Source: Aurantiochytrium sp. KH105 (Eukaryota; Sar; Bigyra; Thraustochytrida; Thraustochytriidae). Taken from it: DNA of 64,000 bases. The stretch spans positions 251,399-315,398 of the forward strand of contig BGKB01000030.1 of NCBI GenBank assembly GCA_003116975.1. Reading direction: 5' to 3'. Of the stretch, positions 1 through 9,305 are shown one piece after another. The translations under genes and the position numbers were made by a program. Numbering within the stretch: position 1 is the first letter of the stretch; each line of letters begins with the position of its first letter. The notes below the pieces were generated by a model. The model did not search any database. It had not been told where the DNA came from and saw nothing but the letters and a program-made list of their open reading frames with translations.

Positions 1-2745
1 GCCCCGAACGACTATGCAAGAAGGCAACAGCAGCACACTCAGCAGCAGCAGCAGCGACACATTCCCCATCCCCATTCTCAACAGCCACCGCAACAGCAGC
101 ATCAGCACCAACGACAACGACAACAACAACAGCATCCGCAGCACCAACAACAGCAGATCCGGCAGCAACAGCAACAGCAAAAGCGGCAGCAGCAGCAACA
201 GCAACAGCAGCAACAGCAGCAACAGCAGCAACAGCAGCAACCATCCTTTCAGGTACCGCGAGGCATGCCTCCACGCGCGTACGAAAACGGCAGGAATTAT
301 CTGCTGGTGTTGCTCCGCTGGCTCTACATTTACCGCAAGGAAAACTACCCGACCAGCCTCAAGGATACAGCGTCTCGCCACGTTGTGGAGAACCAAATTG
401 AGCAGGCCAATGATGCGCGTCGCAAGCTCCAGATTCTGATGCGTTTTCAATCAGAAGCCGGAGTGACGCAGTTCTTCAAGGACTATCATACGTGGAATCG
501 CCAAATCATGTCGTACTATGTGGCCTTTTGCACCAAGTATCTCGCCAATCAAACAGCACTCGTTAATGCTGTGAAATCCGTCGAGAAACCAGCCGGCGTC
601 TTTGATCTCGAGAATGCGGCTCGCAGGGTGGCTCCTGTCGAACTCGTCGGCAAGATTCAACATAATGTCGTCAAGAGTGTCGCAAAAATGCTTGAAAAGG
701 CACACATGAAAAAGAAAGAGGAAAAGCGTCAGCAGCAAATGCAGCAGCAACCGCCGCCGTCAGCCCCATCGCAGACGCCGCAAACCTCGCAGCCGCAGAT
801 GCAGCATCACGCGCCGCATGCGCCGCAACCTCACGGGCAGCATCCAGCCCGACCCGTTCCTGGGCAACCGCTCAAGCAAGAGCACCACCAGCAGCATCAA
901 CGCTCCGCAGGAATGCCGTCTCAACCTCCAGGCCCGCAGCAAGCTCACGCGATGCCCAGAAATGGGGCCCCTCGGCCGCCATACGCTGGTAACGCGGGGC
1001 CCGTGCGAGGGCCGAGGCCTCCGATGGCACGCAGCCCTTCGAATGCAAGCGCCTCTTCAAAGCAATCCGCAAAGTCCAAGAAATCATCTGCGACAGGTCC
1101 CTCCGCGGCCACTGCGGCCAATGCTGCCGCATTGCGCGGACCGCGGCCAATGGCGGCCCGACCCATGCATGCAGGCATGGCCCCACAAAAGGGCGTCCAT
1201 CCGACCGCGGCAGGGATGCCCCCACCTCAAATGCAGCATATGCAGCCCCAGGCACAGTCGCAGGCCCCACCGCGCGGAATGCCCACGACCTCCAAAAAGG
1301 CATCTCGCCCAATCGGACGTCCCCCTGCTGCAACCAAAAAGCAGCAAATGGTCAAACCTACGCCCCAACAGCAGCAGCAAATGCAACAGCAGCAAAAGCA
1401 AATGCAGCAAAAGCAACAGCAGCAAATGCAACAGCATCCGCAACTCATGATGCAGCAGCAACAGCAGCAGCAACAAGCTGGCGCGCCGCCGGCTAAAATG
1501 AAGCGCACCATCTCAAAGGCTTCCTCGACAGGCTCGAACGCATCGAAAAAGAAAAAAGCCAAGACCGCCGCGAGTGCCGCCGCCAATGGGGCAGAAAAGG
1601 CGAGCAAAACGAAGAACACTGCGCCAACCGCAGCATCCTTGGCGTCAATGCAGAGACCTCCCATGGCACGCGGTCCCAGCAGCTCGGGGATGCCCGTTAA
1701 CAGCGCCGCGACCGCAGCCGCTGCATCAACAGCAGCTCGTACGGGCTCTCCGGTGCCACCAGGAAGGGGTCCTTCGAGCCCGGTGCCCACCCCTGCAAGC
1801 AAGCTGCACAGCACTGGCAGCGACAAAGCCTCTGCCGCGGGCTCGGGGGCCTCGCGCGGTGGTACGGCCGCAAGCAAGTCAAAGCCTGTCAGCAAACAGA
1901 CCAAGCCAAGTCGGCAGGACTCGATGAGTTCAATGTCGAAGAACGCGGCTTCCAACAGCAAGAAGCCACAGCCGACGCTCAAGCTTGACCACGTCCCGTT
2001 GCCGCGCGAAATGGTTGCCCCTCTTGTGCGCGACCGCGTCAAGCACACGCTGGGGGCGTCTTTGGGCAACATGATGCAGGTCAAGGACCCGAACCCATGC
2101 GTAGACTATTTGTCGAGCGCACTCGCCAGTCTCGTGCAAGATTCGCTCGTAGAGCTTTTGGGGCTCAGCAGACATCGCGTAGAGGGCGAATATCAGCGGC
2201 GCGTGTACCCCGAGACCTCGAAGCCTTTTGGGCTCGGGGATCGGCTTGAAATGTTAAAAAAACGCAGGCTCGCGCTCGCTTCAGTGCGCAAGCCAGAAGA
2301 GAGTCTCGAAGCGCTTTTTACAGGGCTCAACGAGCGCTCTGAAAAGGATCTCAGCAAGCCGGAGAAGAGCACCTCCAAGTCGCGCAAGGGAACCCAGGGC
2401 GACAAGAAAAAGCAGTTCCTCCAGAGTGAGATGAACAAGCCTGGCTCGGTCCACAAAGCTGTGTTGGCTGCCAAGGCAGAGTATCTGAATGAGCACCATC
2501 GCTCCGAGCGAGCATTCCAGGAGCACTTTAAGCAATCTGCTCTCCGCATTAGAAAGGGGCGCCGGACCAATGCGGCGGCCCGCGATCTTGCCCTTCTACC
2601 TATATTGTCACAGTCGCGCGGGTGCCGCGTTACCGTGTCGATGCCGGAATTGCAGACCTTTTTGAACACGGAGCCTTATGCAGCAGCGCCCAAAGTGCGC
2701 CAAGTTTGGGCAAAGTGCAAGTTTGTGCAGTCTCTCGAGACGTGA
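1..2745 (+). CDS. Q-rich nuclear/transcription-type protein, 5' end missing
   Basis: The frame is open from base 1, so the gene starts left of the window and the ATG at 265 is only the first internal Met visible. The visible N-terminus is almost pure Gln (mixed CAG/CAA, about 25-240). Then come a helical block of about 130 residues (265-720), a long low-complexity P/Q/A/S/K linker with a second polyQ run (about 1360-1480), and a helical C-terminus (about 1980-2745) containing a DRLEMLKKRR stretch. A helical block, a Q-rich linker and a C-terminal helical domain recall TAF4-like TFIID subunits, but the match is by general layout only. I do not recognise it with certainty. A transcriptional coregulator role is inference from composition. 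Confidence 0.75.
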   Translation, partial: APNDYARRQQQHTQQQQQRHIPHPHSQQPPQQQHQHQRQRQQQQHPQHQQQQIRQQQQQQKRQQQQQQQQQQQQQQQQQQPSFQVPRGMPPRAYENGRNYLLVLLRWLYIYRKENYPTSLKDTASRHVVENQIEQANDARRKLQILMRFQSEAGVTQFFKDYHTWNRQIMSYYVAFCTKYLANQTALVNAVKSVEKPAGVFDLENAARRVAPVELVGKIQHNVVKSVAKMLEKAHMKKKEEKRQQQMQQQPPPSAPSQTPQTSQPQMQHHAPHAPQPHGQHPARPVPGQPLKQEHHQQHQRSAGMPSQPPGPQQAHAMPRNGAPRPPYAGNAGPVRGPRPPMARSPSNASASSKQSAKSKKSSATGPSAATAANAAALRGPRPMAARPMHAGMAPQKGVHPTAAGMPPPQMQHMQPQAQSQAPPRGMPTTSKKASRPIGRPPAATKKQQMVKPTPQQQQQMQQQQKQMQQKQQQQMQQHPQLMMQQQQQQQQAGAPPAKMKRTISKASSTGSNASKKKKAKTAASAAANGAEKASKTKNTAPTAASLASMQRPPMARGPSSSGMPVNSAATAAAASTAARTGSPVPPGRGPSSPVPTPASKLHSTGSDKASAAGSGASRGGTAASKSKPVSKQTKPSRQDSMSSMSKNAASNSKKPQPTLKLDHVPLPREMVAPLVRDRVKHTLGASLGNMMQVKDPNPCVDYLSSALASLVQDSLVELLGLSRHRVEGEYQRRVYPETSKPFGLGDRLEMLKKRRLALASVRKPEESLEALFTGLNERSEKDLSKPEKSTSKSRKGTQGDKKKQFLQSEMNKPGSVHKAVLAAKAEYLNEHHRSERAFQEHFKQSALRIRKGRRTNAAARDLALLPILSQSRGCRVTVSMPELQTFLNTEPYAAAPKVRQVWAKCKFVQSLET

Positions 2746-4081
2746 GATCTCTTCGTTCTGTCTGGCACTCGCAGTAAGTCCTCGCCCGCGTGGGGAGTTC
2801 AAGGACGTGAAGGACGAATGGAACTTTGCTCGTTTGCAGGCAAGGAAGATTACCCGTTTCTGCGAGGGGGAGAGGAAATCGAAAAGAAAAATAGATGGAA
2901 CAGAATTTTGGCATTTTATGGATGTGCTTCGTAACCTTGCACGTATTGAAGAGCGGACGCATTCTGTTTGACTTGATCTCGCGAGAATTGATCTCGCAAT
3001 GGTTGCGAGATGCTATCGCTTGTTCAACTTATACGTGCATGCATGCGCATGCGCATCCCACCCAAGGTCCGTAGTACGTTGGCCTTGAGGCACATTGTGT
3101 ATTTTGTGCTTTGCCTTGGTCGATCTTGCGAAAACTGCGCAATGTAAGGCGCTGCTGCGCCACACTGAGCTTCCTTAAGCACACAGGAACTTCCCATTGA
3201 CATAAGAAACCAACCCCTGTTTGATATGATCTCACGAGTCGCTCCTCCAAGTCTGGTCGCTTGCCTTGTGTTCATACTTGCGCCTCGATATCCACTGTGT
3301 AGACTTTTGCCTTGCTCGATGAAAAGTGCGTAATGAAAGGCGCTGTCGCGCCCCATCAAGCTTCCCCATGCACGCAAGCCAAATCAAGGCTAGGTGTGGG
3401 TGATATCTTCAGCCCTGTCACCGCAAGTTCCAAGCCAGTGGTGAGACTTTTGTGTCGAAAAAAAAGATAAACAAGGAGACACGTGCTGGGCAAGCGTTGG
3501 AGAGGAAACTTTTTTCGATCGAAGCTTTTTGTTTTGTTTTCGTTTTTATAGACCTTGCCACCGCAACGAACGCCATCACAGTACATTCGTCCTTGACAAA
3601 GCCTGCCACCTGACTGTTGGGTCGCCCAGCTTGTTGTCGTGACGTACCAGCCGCCATGCGCGTGGACTGCTACCATAATGGCCGCTTGGACCGGACCCAA
3701 TTGCATTCTTCATCATGCACCGCCTTGCTATACCCCAAGTTGGCATTGCAGAGCAGCGCTTTGCTCATTCATTCGACCTCAACGCTCTTTCCGGCAAACA
3801 TCATTGGGAGAAATAAAGAAGATCCCCCCCCCCCCCTCTGAGGCTGCAGGAAAAGTAGCGAGACGTCAATCAAGACTGTCGGATCGAGTTTTACTACAAA
3901 TCTCTTCCCGTCGTGCAGACACATTAACACGCAGGCATGCAGGCCATCGTGCACTGCTTGTGCGCAGTTATCCCACATACCAATATCTCGTTCTCTGCTT
4001 CAATCTCCCTCACACGCGTGCGCGATCTAGGGAGCAAGAGATTGAGCGAGAGAGCGAGCGAGCAAGCGAGCGCATGGGCTC
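2746..4081. other. Intergenic, 1.3 kb, no gene recognised
   Basis: This lies between the 3' end of the Q-rich gene and the 3' end of the ferredoxin gene. It is AT-richer than the flanks and holds a diverged direct repeat (2966-3385), alternating GCATGC tracts near 3040 and a polyC run at 3825-3838. Only short unconvincing ORFs are present. Confidence 0.6.
2966..3385. repeat. Diverged tandem duplication, about 200-250 bp unit
   Basis: Blocks recur in the same order. One starts CTGTTTGA(c/t)(t/a)TGATCTC at 2966 and again at 3217. Another, containing TTTGCCTTG(g/c)TCGAT followed by AATG(t/a)AAGGCGCTG and CGCGCC-like bases, occurs at about 3108 and again at about 3303. Offsets of about 250 and about 197 bp show indels between the copies. 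Confidence 0.5.
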
Positions 4082-4816
4082 TTACTGCATGTTGGCGGTC
4101 TCAGCGGGGAGCCTGATCACGATGCCTTCCATGTCCTTGGTCACAATGACCTGGCAGCCGAGACGCGAGGTCTCGGTGAGGCCAAGAGCAAGGTCCAGCA
4201 TGTCCTCCTCCTCCTCTTCAGGAACGGGGAGCGAGTGGTAGGTAGCCTCGTCGAGGATGCAGTGGCAGGTCGAGCAAGCCATCTCGCCACCGCAGGCGCC
4301 CTCCATCTCAATATCGTGCTCGTGTGCGATGTCGAGGATGCTGTCGCCGATCTCTGTCCATGCGTCAAGAATTTTTCAACCATGCGTCAGTCGTCTGTTT
4401 CGAAATTTCCTCCATTTCCTTTTTTCCTCCATCATGCAGTCATCATGAAAAAGAACGCAAGCGTGTGTTACGTGCATCGCGTGCATGGGCATCACACTCG
4501 CCATCGGCGTTGGCGCCTGAGCAGGCCGCAAGGTTCCCAGCTCTGGCGCGAAACCTCTTTCCTCTTCGTCCCTTCCTTCCTTCTCTCTTTTTCTCTCGGG
4601 ACCGCACGTACCAGCGTCGACAGTCTCGGTGGCGCCTTCTGCGTCCATGAAGACAATCTTGACGGTGGACATATCCCGCACGGCCGACATGCTGGCGCCG
4701 CGGAACATGACGGGGGCCTGGGTCTTGGCGAGGCTGTTCGAGGCCGCCAGCGACGTCTGCCTCAAGGCCAGGCGGCTGCCCTGGCGGCCTGCCGAGCGGA
4801 GTACGGAGCCGAGCAT
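4082..4816 (-). CDS. FDX1: Mitochondrial [2Fe-2S] ferredoxin (adrenodoxin/Yah1 type)
   Basis: The gene has two exons: 4816-4612 (starts ATG at 4816) and 4353-4082, separated by a 258-nt GTACGT...CAG intron in phase 1. The joined product is 158 residues. The first 50 or so residues are rich in R, S, A and L with almost no acid, which fits a mitochondrial presequence. The mature part begins at STVKIVFMDAEG. The cluster ligands are visible as CGGEMACSTC (C-x5-C-x2-C) and the fourth Cys in SRLGCQV; the acidic EEEEEDMLDLA helix that docks ferredoxin reductase lies between them. Proteins of this family pass electrons from NADPH-ferredoxin reductase to Fe-S cluster assembly and heme A synthesis. The exon junction restores DAEIGDSILDIAHEHD, which is diagnostic for the family. 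It is transcribed away from SELENOK. Confidence 0.93.
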
Positions 4817-6026
4817 CCTGCCACGCTTTCTTTCTGTTGGTCTGCTGCTCGCTCGCGACGCGCAACGACGCAACGCAGAGCAGTGCAGTGCAGGGCGACG
4901 CGACGCGACGAGCCTTTCTCCGTGCGTGCGACCGCGCGACCGAGCGTCTGTGCGTCTGTGCGTGGGCTCCACTCCTGTTGCAGATTTGCGCGTCGCCGTC
5001 GCAGCCGCCGCAGCCGCCGCTTTTCCCTCGCCTCGCCGCGCCCTAGACCCTCGCTACGCGAATCCCTAGCCCCCCCCCCCCCCCCCGCCGCCCCGGGCGC
5101 CGCCTCGCGCAAGTGCGCTATCGCAAGTCCACAATGGCCGCCGCGCAAGTCGCGCAAACGCGCATTCCGCACTTGCGCGCCGCCGCCGCCCCTTAATCCC
5201 CGTCTTTCCCGGCGCCTCCTCGCTCTCGGCCTGAGCCCCGCGCAGTCTGGCTGACTAAACCGGCGCGCGAGGCCGCCCGCGCGGGCTGAAGCGAGGCGGC
5301 GCCCGCGCGCCAGACCAGCCGCGGCTCCGCCCTGCTGCGCCTGCGGCGGGCGGGCTAGCCGGCGGGCCTGCCGCTCTCGCGCGGTCTCTGTGCAGTGACG
5401 TGAGTGCGCGCGCGGGAAGACGGGGATTAAGGGGCGCCGACTTCACGCAAGTGCGGAATGCGCGTTTGCGCGACTTGCGCGGGCGCCATTGCGGACTTGC
5501 GGGCGGCGGCGGCAAGTGCGGCTTCCTCGTGAAGCAGCTGAAGTGGGAGGGGCGGGAAGGGAGGAGAAAAAAGAGAAAAGAAGAGGGAGAAACAAGGAAG
5601 GAAAAGCGCCAGAAAAAAACACGGCGCAGGAAACAGGGGAAATAACACGCGCCCTTCGCCTGTGCTTGCTTGCTTCTGCTCGCTCGCAGCGCCTGCCCGG
5701 CTGCCTGCCTGCCTGCCTGCTTTCCTGGCCACAGCAGGAGCAGGAACAAGCAACCCCGAGGCGACTTGGGACTGCCGACGCGTTGCGCCGTGCCGCCGTG
5801 TTCCTGCGCCGCCGCGGCTTTACTTCATCCGAGCCGCGGCGCAGCTGGCCAGAGGTGGCAGACAGGCCAGAGCGGATAGAAGACGCAGAAATGCCAGAGG
5901 AGCTGGGCGTTATAGAAGTTCGTGACGGAGGGTCCCAGAGGTTCTGGAGGTGCCAGCAGGGAAGGCGCGGACTCCGAGAGGAGCAACAAGCAGCAGAAGC
6001 CGGACGCCGAGAGCGCCGCCGCCGTC
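4817..6026. promoter_or_regulatory. Divergent promoter region between ferredoxin and SELENOK
   Basis: This is a very GC-rich 1.2-kb spacer between two divergent start codons. It holds a polyC run at about 5069-5086, the 93-bp inverted repeat described separately, several copies of a CGCAAGTGCG-like motif and a purine-rich stretch (5560-5640). No convincing coding sequence is seen. That it drives both genes is inferred from gene orientation. Confidence 0.55.
5121..5502. repeat. Large imperfect inverted repeat (93-bp arms, 197-bp loop)
   Basis: Arm 5121-5213 read on the minus strand matches arm 5411-5502 on the plus strand over almost its whole length. Both contain, in order, GACGGGGATTAAGGGGC, then CGCAAGTGCGGAATGCGCG, then TTTGCGCGACTTGCGCG and GCCATTG(t/c)GGACTTGCG. 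By eye the identity is in the high eighties percent. No transposase or target-site duplication was seen. Confidence 0.85.
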
Positions 6027-6918
6027 ATGGCGTACGTGCGCGGAGGTACGTGGGGAGAAGCGGCTGGGGCGGGCGGGCGGGCGGGCGGGCCGGCGCCGAG
6101 AGGCCTGCGCGAGAAGAAGTCGGATACAGGAGCGGGCGAAAGGAAGCAAGCGAAAGGGGAAAGAATGAAACAAAACGGGGGCGCGGCAACTCTCGCGCGC
6201 GCGCGGCGCACGTGACGGGACGTGACGTGGCGTGACGTGGCTGGAGCATAGACTGATGGCGAGAGGAATGCACGCGACGCGCGTACAACGTACACAGGTC
6301 AGGTCCATGCGCAGCCCGGGCTGGGCAAGCGCATCGTGGACGCTTTCTGGGCCCTGGTGAACCTGATTGCACTTTTGTACGTTATTTTAAATGACCCACG
6401 AGCTGGGCAGACAGCAAGGGAAGAGCATCCCACATCATTCATTCGATCGATCGATGCCTCCGTTGTACGAATGGATCAATTCACAATCAAACGTCGAATC
6501 ATATTCTGACACCAAATCAAAAAACAAACCCTTGCATTTGCTTGACGCGTCTCTTCATCGGTACACAGTTTCAAGACCATCTTCTCCTCGCCCGAAGAAC
6601 TCGAGGCTGAACGCAGGAGACGCGGACAGAACCCAGTCTTTCGCTCCTCAGGAACTCACTATGGAGGTGGTGGCGGTGGCGGCGGCGGCGGCGGTGGCGG
6701 TGGCGATGGCAGCTACGGTCGCGGCACTGGAGGAGGCAGCGGCGGCAGCAACATTCGCAGCATGAGCGACTATCGCCGCGGCGGCAGGCTCTCCGGGCTC
6801 CCCATGGTAAGTTTAATGAACCAGTGTCAGGCAGGCAGCAATTATGATTCTGACAAACAAAAATCTTTGCGCGCACGTTTCTTGCATGCAGGGGGGCGGA
6901 GGTGGCTGAGGTCGGTAA
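6027..6918 (+). CDS. SELENOK: Selenoprotein K (in-frame UGA = Sec)
   Basis: There are four exons: 6027-6045, 6298-6376, 6569-6806 and 6892-6918, all with GT...AG introns (252, 192 and 85 nt) and consistent phases. The product is 120 residues. It starts MAYVRGGQVHAQ, has one N-terminal membrane segment (about residues 21-38, VDAFWALVNLIALFFKT), then a basic and Gly-rich tail. The last exon reads GGG GGC GGA GGT GGC TGA GGT CGG TAA, i.e. ending G-G-Sec-G-R, exactly the SelK ending. UGA is at 6907-6909 (residue 118) and the true stop is TAA at 6916. SelK is a single-pass ER membrane protein linked to ER quality control and protein acylation. The Gly run (about 14 in a row) is longer than in animal SelK. 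A SECIS lies downstream at 7194. Confidence 0.92.
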
Positions 6919-7193
6919 AGCGTCAGGAGCACAACTTGTTTGTGTGTCTTTTTGTTTGTTTGTTTGATCTCACATTCATTCATTCATTCATTCATTTAGT
7001 CATTCAAATTTGCGACCTGGCGCCGCGCCTGATGTGCGGCGAGCTAGCTAGCTCGACGCACATTTTCAAATCCACCTTTCGTCTTTGGTGGCCGCCCGTT
7101 AATTGTTAGCTGGCTCGAGCTGCGAAGATCCGGAGATGACATTGGTAGTGGCACTGCTCTGACATGAATGCTCAAAGCCGTGACCCCCACTTG

Positions 7194-7245
7194 ATGACGC
7201 CTCGCGCAACGAAATACCGACTCTTGGAAAGTGCGCGAGGCTGAC
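7194..7245 (+). promoter_or_regulatory. SECIS element of SELENOK
   Basis: This is a 3'-UTR hairpin 285 nt after the UGA codon. A 10-bp perfect stem GCCTCGCGCA (7199-7208) / TGCGCGAGGC (7232-7241) closes a 23-nt loop that carries an unpaired AAA (7212-7214). The stem sits on the quartet ATGAC (7194-7198) / TGAC (7242-7245), which gives the tandem G.A pairs of a SECIS core. It is the signal for Sec insertion at UGA. The lower helix is weak by eye. An (ATTC)n run at about 6977-7001 lies between codon and hairpin. Confidence 0.86.
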
Positions 7246-7393
7246 AAAGCCTGTCTCTATACCTCCAACGCACAACAAATGTATCCCGCGCTGATGAGAT
7301 ACTGCGTTACTATGTACGTGAAAAAAAGTAAAAGTATCGAAAAGAAAGAAGAAAAAATGAGTTCACTTGCGACGGAAACGTCGTCTGCTGAGG

Positions 7394-8179
7394 TCAGTTC
7401 GCGACGAGCTCGCGGAGGACACCTTGGATATCGTTTTGTAGCCGTTTGCGAACTCGGCCCGGGTTTGATCCGCGCGTATTCGAGCAAGAAACACTCACCG
7501 ACTTGGAGAGAACACCCGCTAGATTGGACTTGATCTGGGCCTCGCACTCAAGGACCTTGCGATGATCCTCCTCTTCGGATAGCATCGAGAGACGCCAGAG
7601 ATTGTCGGCCTCCTTTAATAGAATTCGCGCACCCTTCCGCTCCGCGCACTGCAGGACTGCAATGGCGTCCGCTAGACGAGTGTCAATATCACGCTTCTTT
7701 TCGCGCAAAATCTCGCGTGCTTGCATGAGAGCACCGACGAGAACCGCCTCTGCGAGCGAGCCGCGCTGTTGAGCGACCTGCATTTCAGTGCACGACCGAG
7801 CAAGTTTGTGCTCGCGAAAAGCGTGTGCCCTCTGCGCAGCGACGCAAACAGCCGTCCGGTGCGTAATACCTCCATGGCTCGCTAAATTCCAACTCTTGTT
7901 CAGCTTGCCAGCCTTGCAACCATGGTAAGCCTTGCGCAGCTCCCTGGGTAGACCCTTGGTTCGTTGATGCTTCGCTGCCGCCTTTGCCGAGCTGCATATA
8001 GTTCTGTTACCCTCTCGACCACCTACATGATAGGCAGCATCATCCAATGGCTTATTGCGCGATGCCTCGAGATCGGTGCCATTGTAGAAGCGGAGCAAGA
8101 GCTCCTCGTCGTCATCTTTCACTTCCTCGTCATCAGGCATCGTCATCGTCGCGGCCGCCCCGCTCGTGCCTTTGTACAT
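7394..8179 (-). CDS. Unknown helical protein, 261 residues
   Basis: I do not recognise the family. The N-terminus is acidic (DDEEVKDDDEELLLRF) and the middle is basic. The last 110 residues are Ala/Leu/Glu/Arg-rich and look like a long helix or coiled coil. The frame is open throughout, but a good donor (TCG|GTGAGT, exon end 7499) and an acceptor (CCAAG|GTG, exon start 7422) would remove 76 nt. That would replace the C-terminus with a Ser/Arg-rich tail ending RRRFRRK at 7363. I cannot decide between the two forms. It is convergent with SELENOK. Confidence 0.6.
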   Translation of the reverse strand: MYKGTSGAAATMTMPDDEEVKDDDEELLLRFYNGTDLEASRNKPLDDAAYHVGGREGNRTICSSAKAAAKHQRTKGLPRELRKAYHGCKAGKLNKSWNLASHGGITHRTAVCVAAQRAHAFREHKLARSCTEMQVAQQRGSLAEAVLVGALMQAREILREKKRDIDTRLADAIAVLQCAERKGARILLKEADNLWRLSMLSEEEDHRKVLECEAQIKSNLAGVLSKSVSVSCSNTRGSNPGRVRKRLQNDIQGVLRELVAN

Positions 8180-9305
8180 GCTGCCTCCCTTGTTCGCTCA
8201 CTCGCTCACCAGCCAGACAGCCAGCCAACCCAGAGAATGAAATCGTCCAAGTACCACCGCCTCGCCCCGGTTTGCTTGTAAGCGCTGCGCCTTGGTCTTC
8301 CGTCTCTCTTCGTCCGCAGCCGGCAACATCGCGATCCTCACGCGCAGCACCGCGCCCAGGTCCGCGCCCACCCCAGCTCAGTCTGCCAAAACGGTGTGTA
8401 CTCGTGTTGTGCCTGAGCACCTGGGGTCCCCGCACGCACCCCCTCGAGAACGAGTGCGCACCTGTAATTTTGCGGTTACCAAATCGACTCCTTCGACGGA
8501 CTTGTGACGGCTCGTCCGGTTGGCCGCAGTCAAGCAAGTATTTTGAGGCATGCGTCAAGCGGGCGCAGCGAGAGCACCATCCGACGGTCCTCGTCCGCGC
8601 TCCATGGCAAGGCCTCCACCAGCCATCATCATCTTCTTCTTTTACTACTTCTTCTTCTTCTTCTTCTTCACCGCCACGGGATCGCCTTGCAGTCCCGGTT
8701 TCTGTAAATAACGCCGCCCGTGATGGTGTCTTCTTTCCATCCATTCTCGCCGCAAAGCTTCCGGGTCGAGGCGCAGCGGCGGCTCCTGGTAAATAACGTG
8801 CACGGTGCGCCTTGCAGTAAACAGGAGCCATGACTGGCTGGCTGGCTACACGCCGCGCCAACTTGACTGTGAAGCCACGAAGAGCAACGTCTCGCTCGAC
8901 GCATGCTGCTGGCCATGTGCGTTACGAGCGCGAGCTCGGATGGGTGGTCGCAGAAGCGCCTCGCCGCGACGTGACGGCCTCGACGCCGGCGCTCTCGGGG
9001 TCGAAGTGCTCGAGCTAGGCTATGAACACAGTAAAGTAGCCAGCCAGCCAGCCACAGAGGTCTCGGCGGCGCAGACGGGACGCGCGCCAGGCGTCCAGTG
9101 GGCGGCCGTCGAGGCGCAGAGGCTCGGCAGCGGCCGGACGTAGTACTGCAACAACAACAACAACAACCACAACGATAACAACCTCGCCGTCGAAGAGGCG
9201 AAGACGCACGCGCGCTCTAGCGCGCGAGCGAGCCGCCGCCGGCCCTCGCCCGCCCGCGTGCGCGCGTGCGCCGAGGTTCGAGGGAGGGGCCAAGACGAGC
9301 ACGCC
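8180..9305. other. Intergenic, 1.1 kb, possible hidden exon
   Basis: This is the shared upstream region of the unknown gene (-) and the VTT gene (+). It holds a (CTT)n microsatellite at about 8630-8670. On the minus strand an open stretch of about 170 nt ends at a stop at 8645-8647 and encodes a basic peptide with a Lys-only tail; it has no ATG in frame, so if real it is a terminal exon. Nothing else is supported. Confidence 0.4.

Noticed and set aside
1227-2084. 285-codon minus-strand frame with polyCys/polyLeu
   Set aside because: It is the antisense shadow of the polyQ/Ala-rich linker; the Cys and Leu runs are just CAG repeats read backwards.
7440-7475. GGTTTGATCC-like tRNA T-arm
   Set aside because: No acceptor, D or anticodon arms could be folded around it; it lies within or beside the unknown gene's last coding part.
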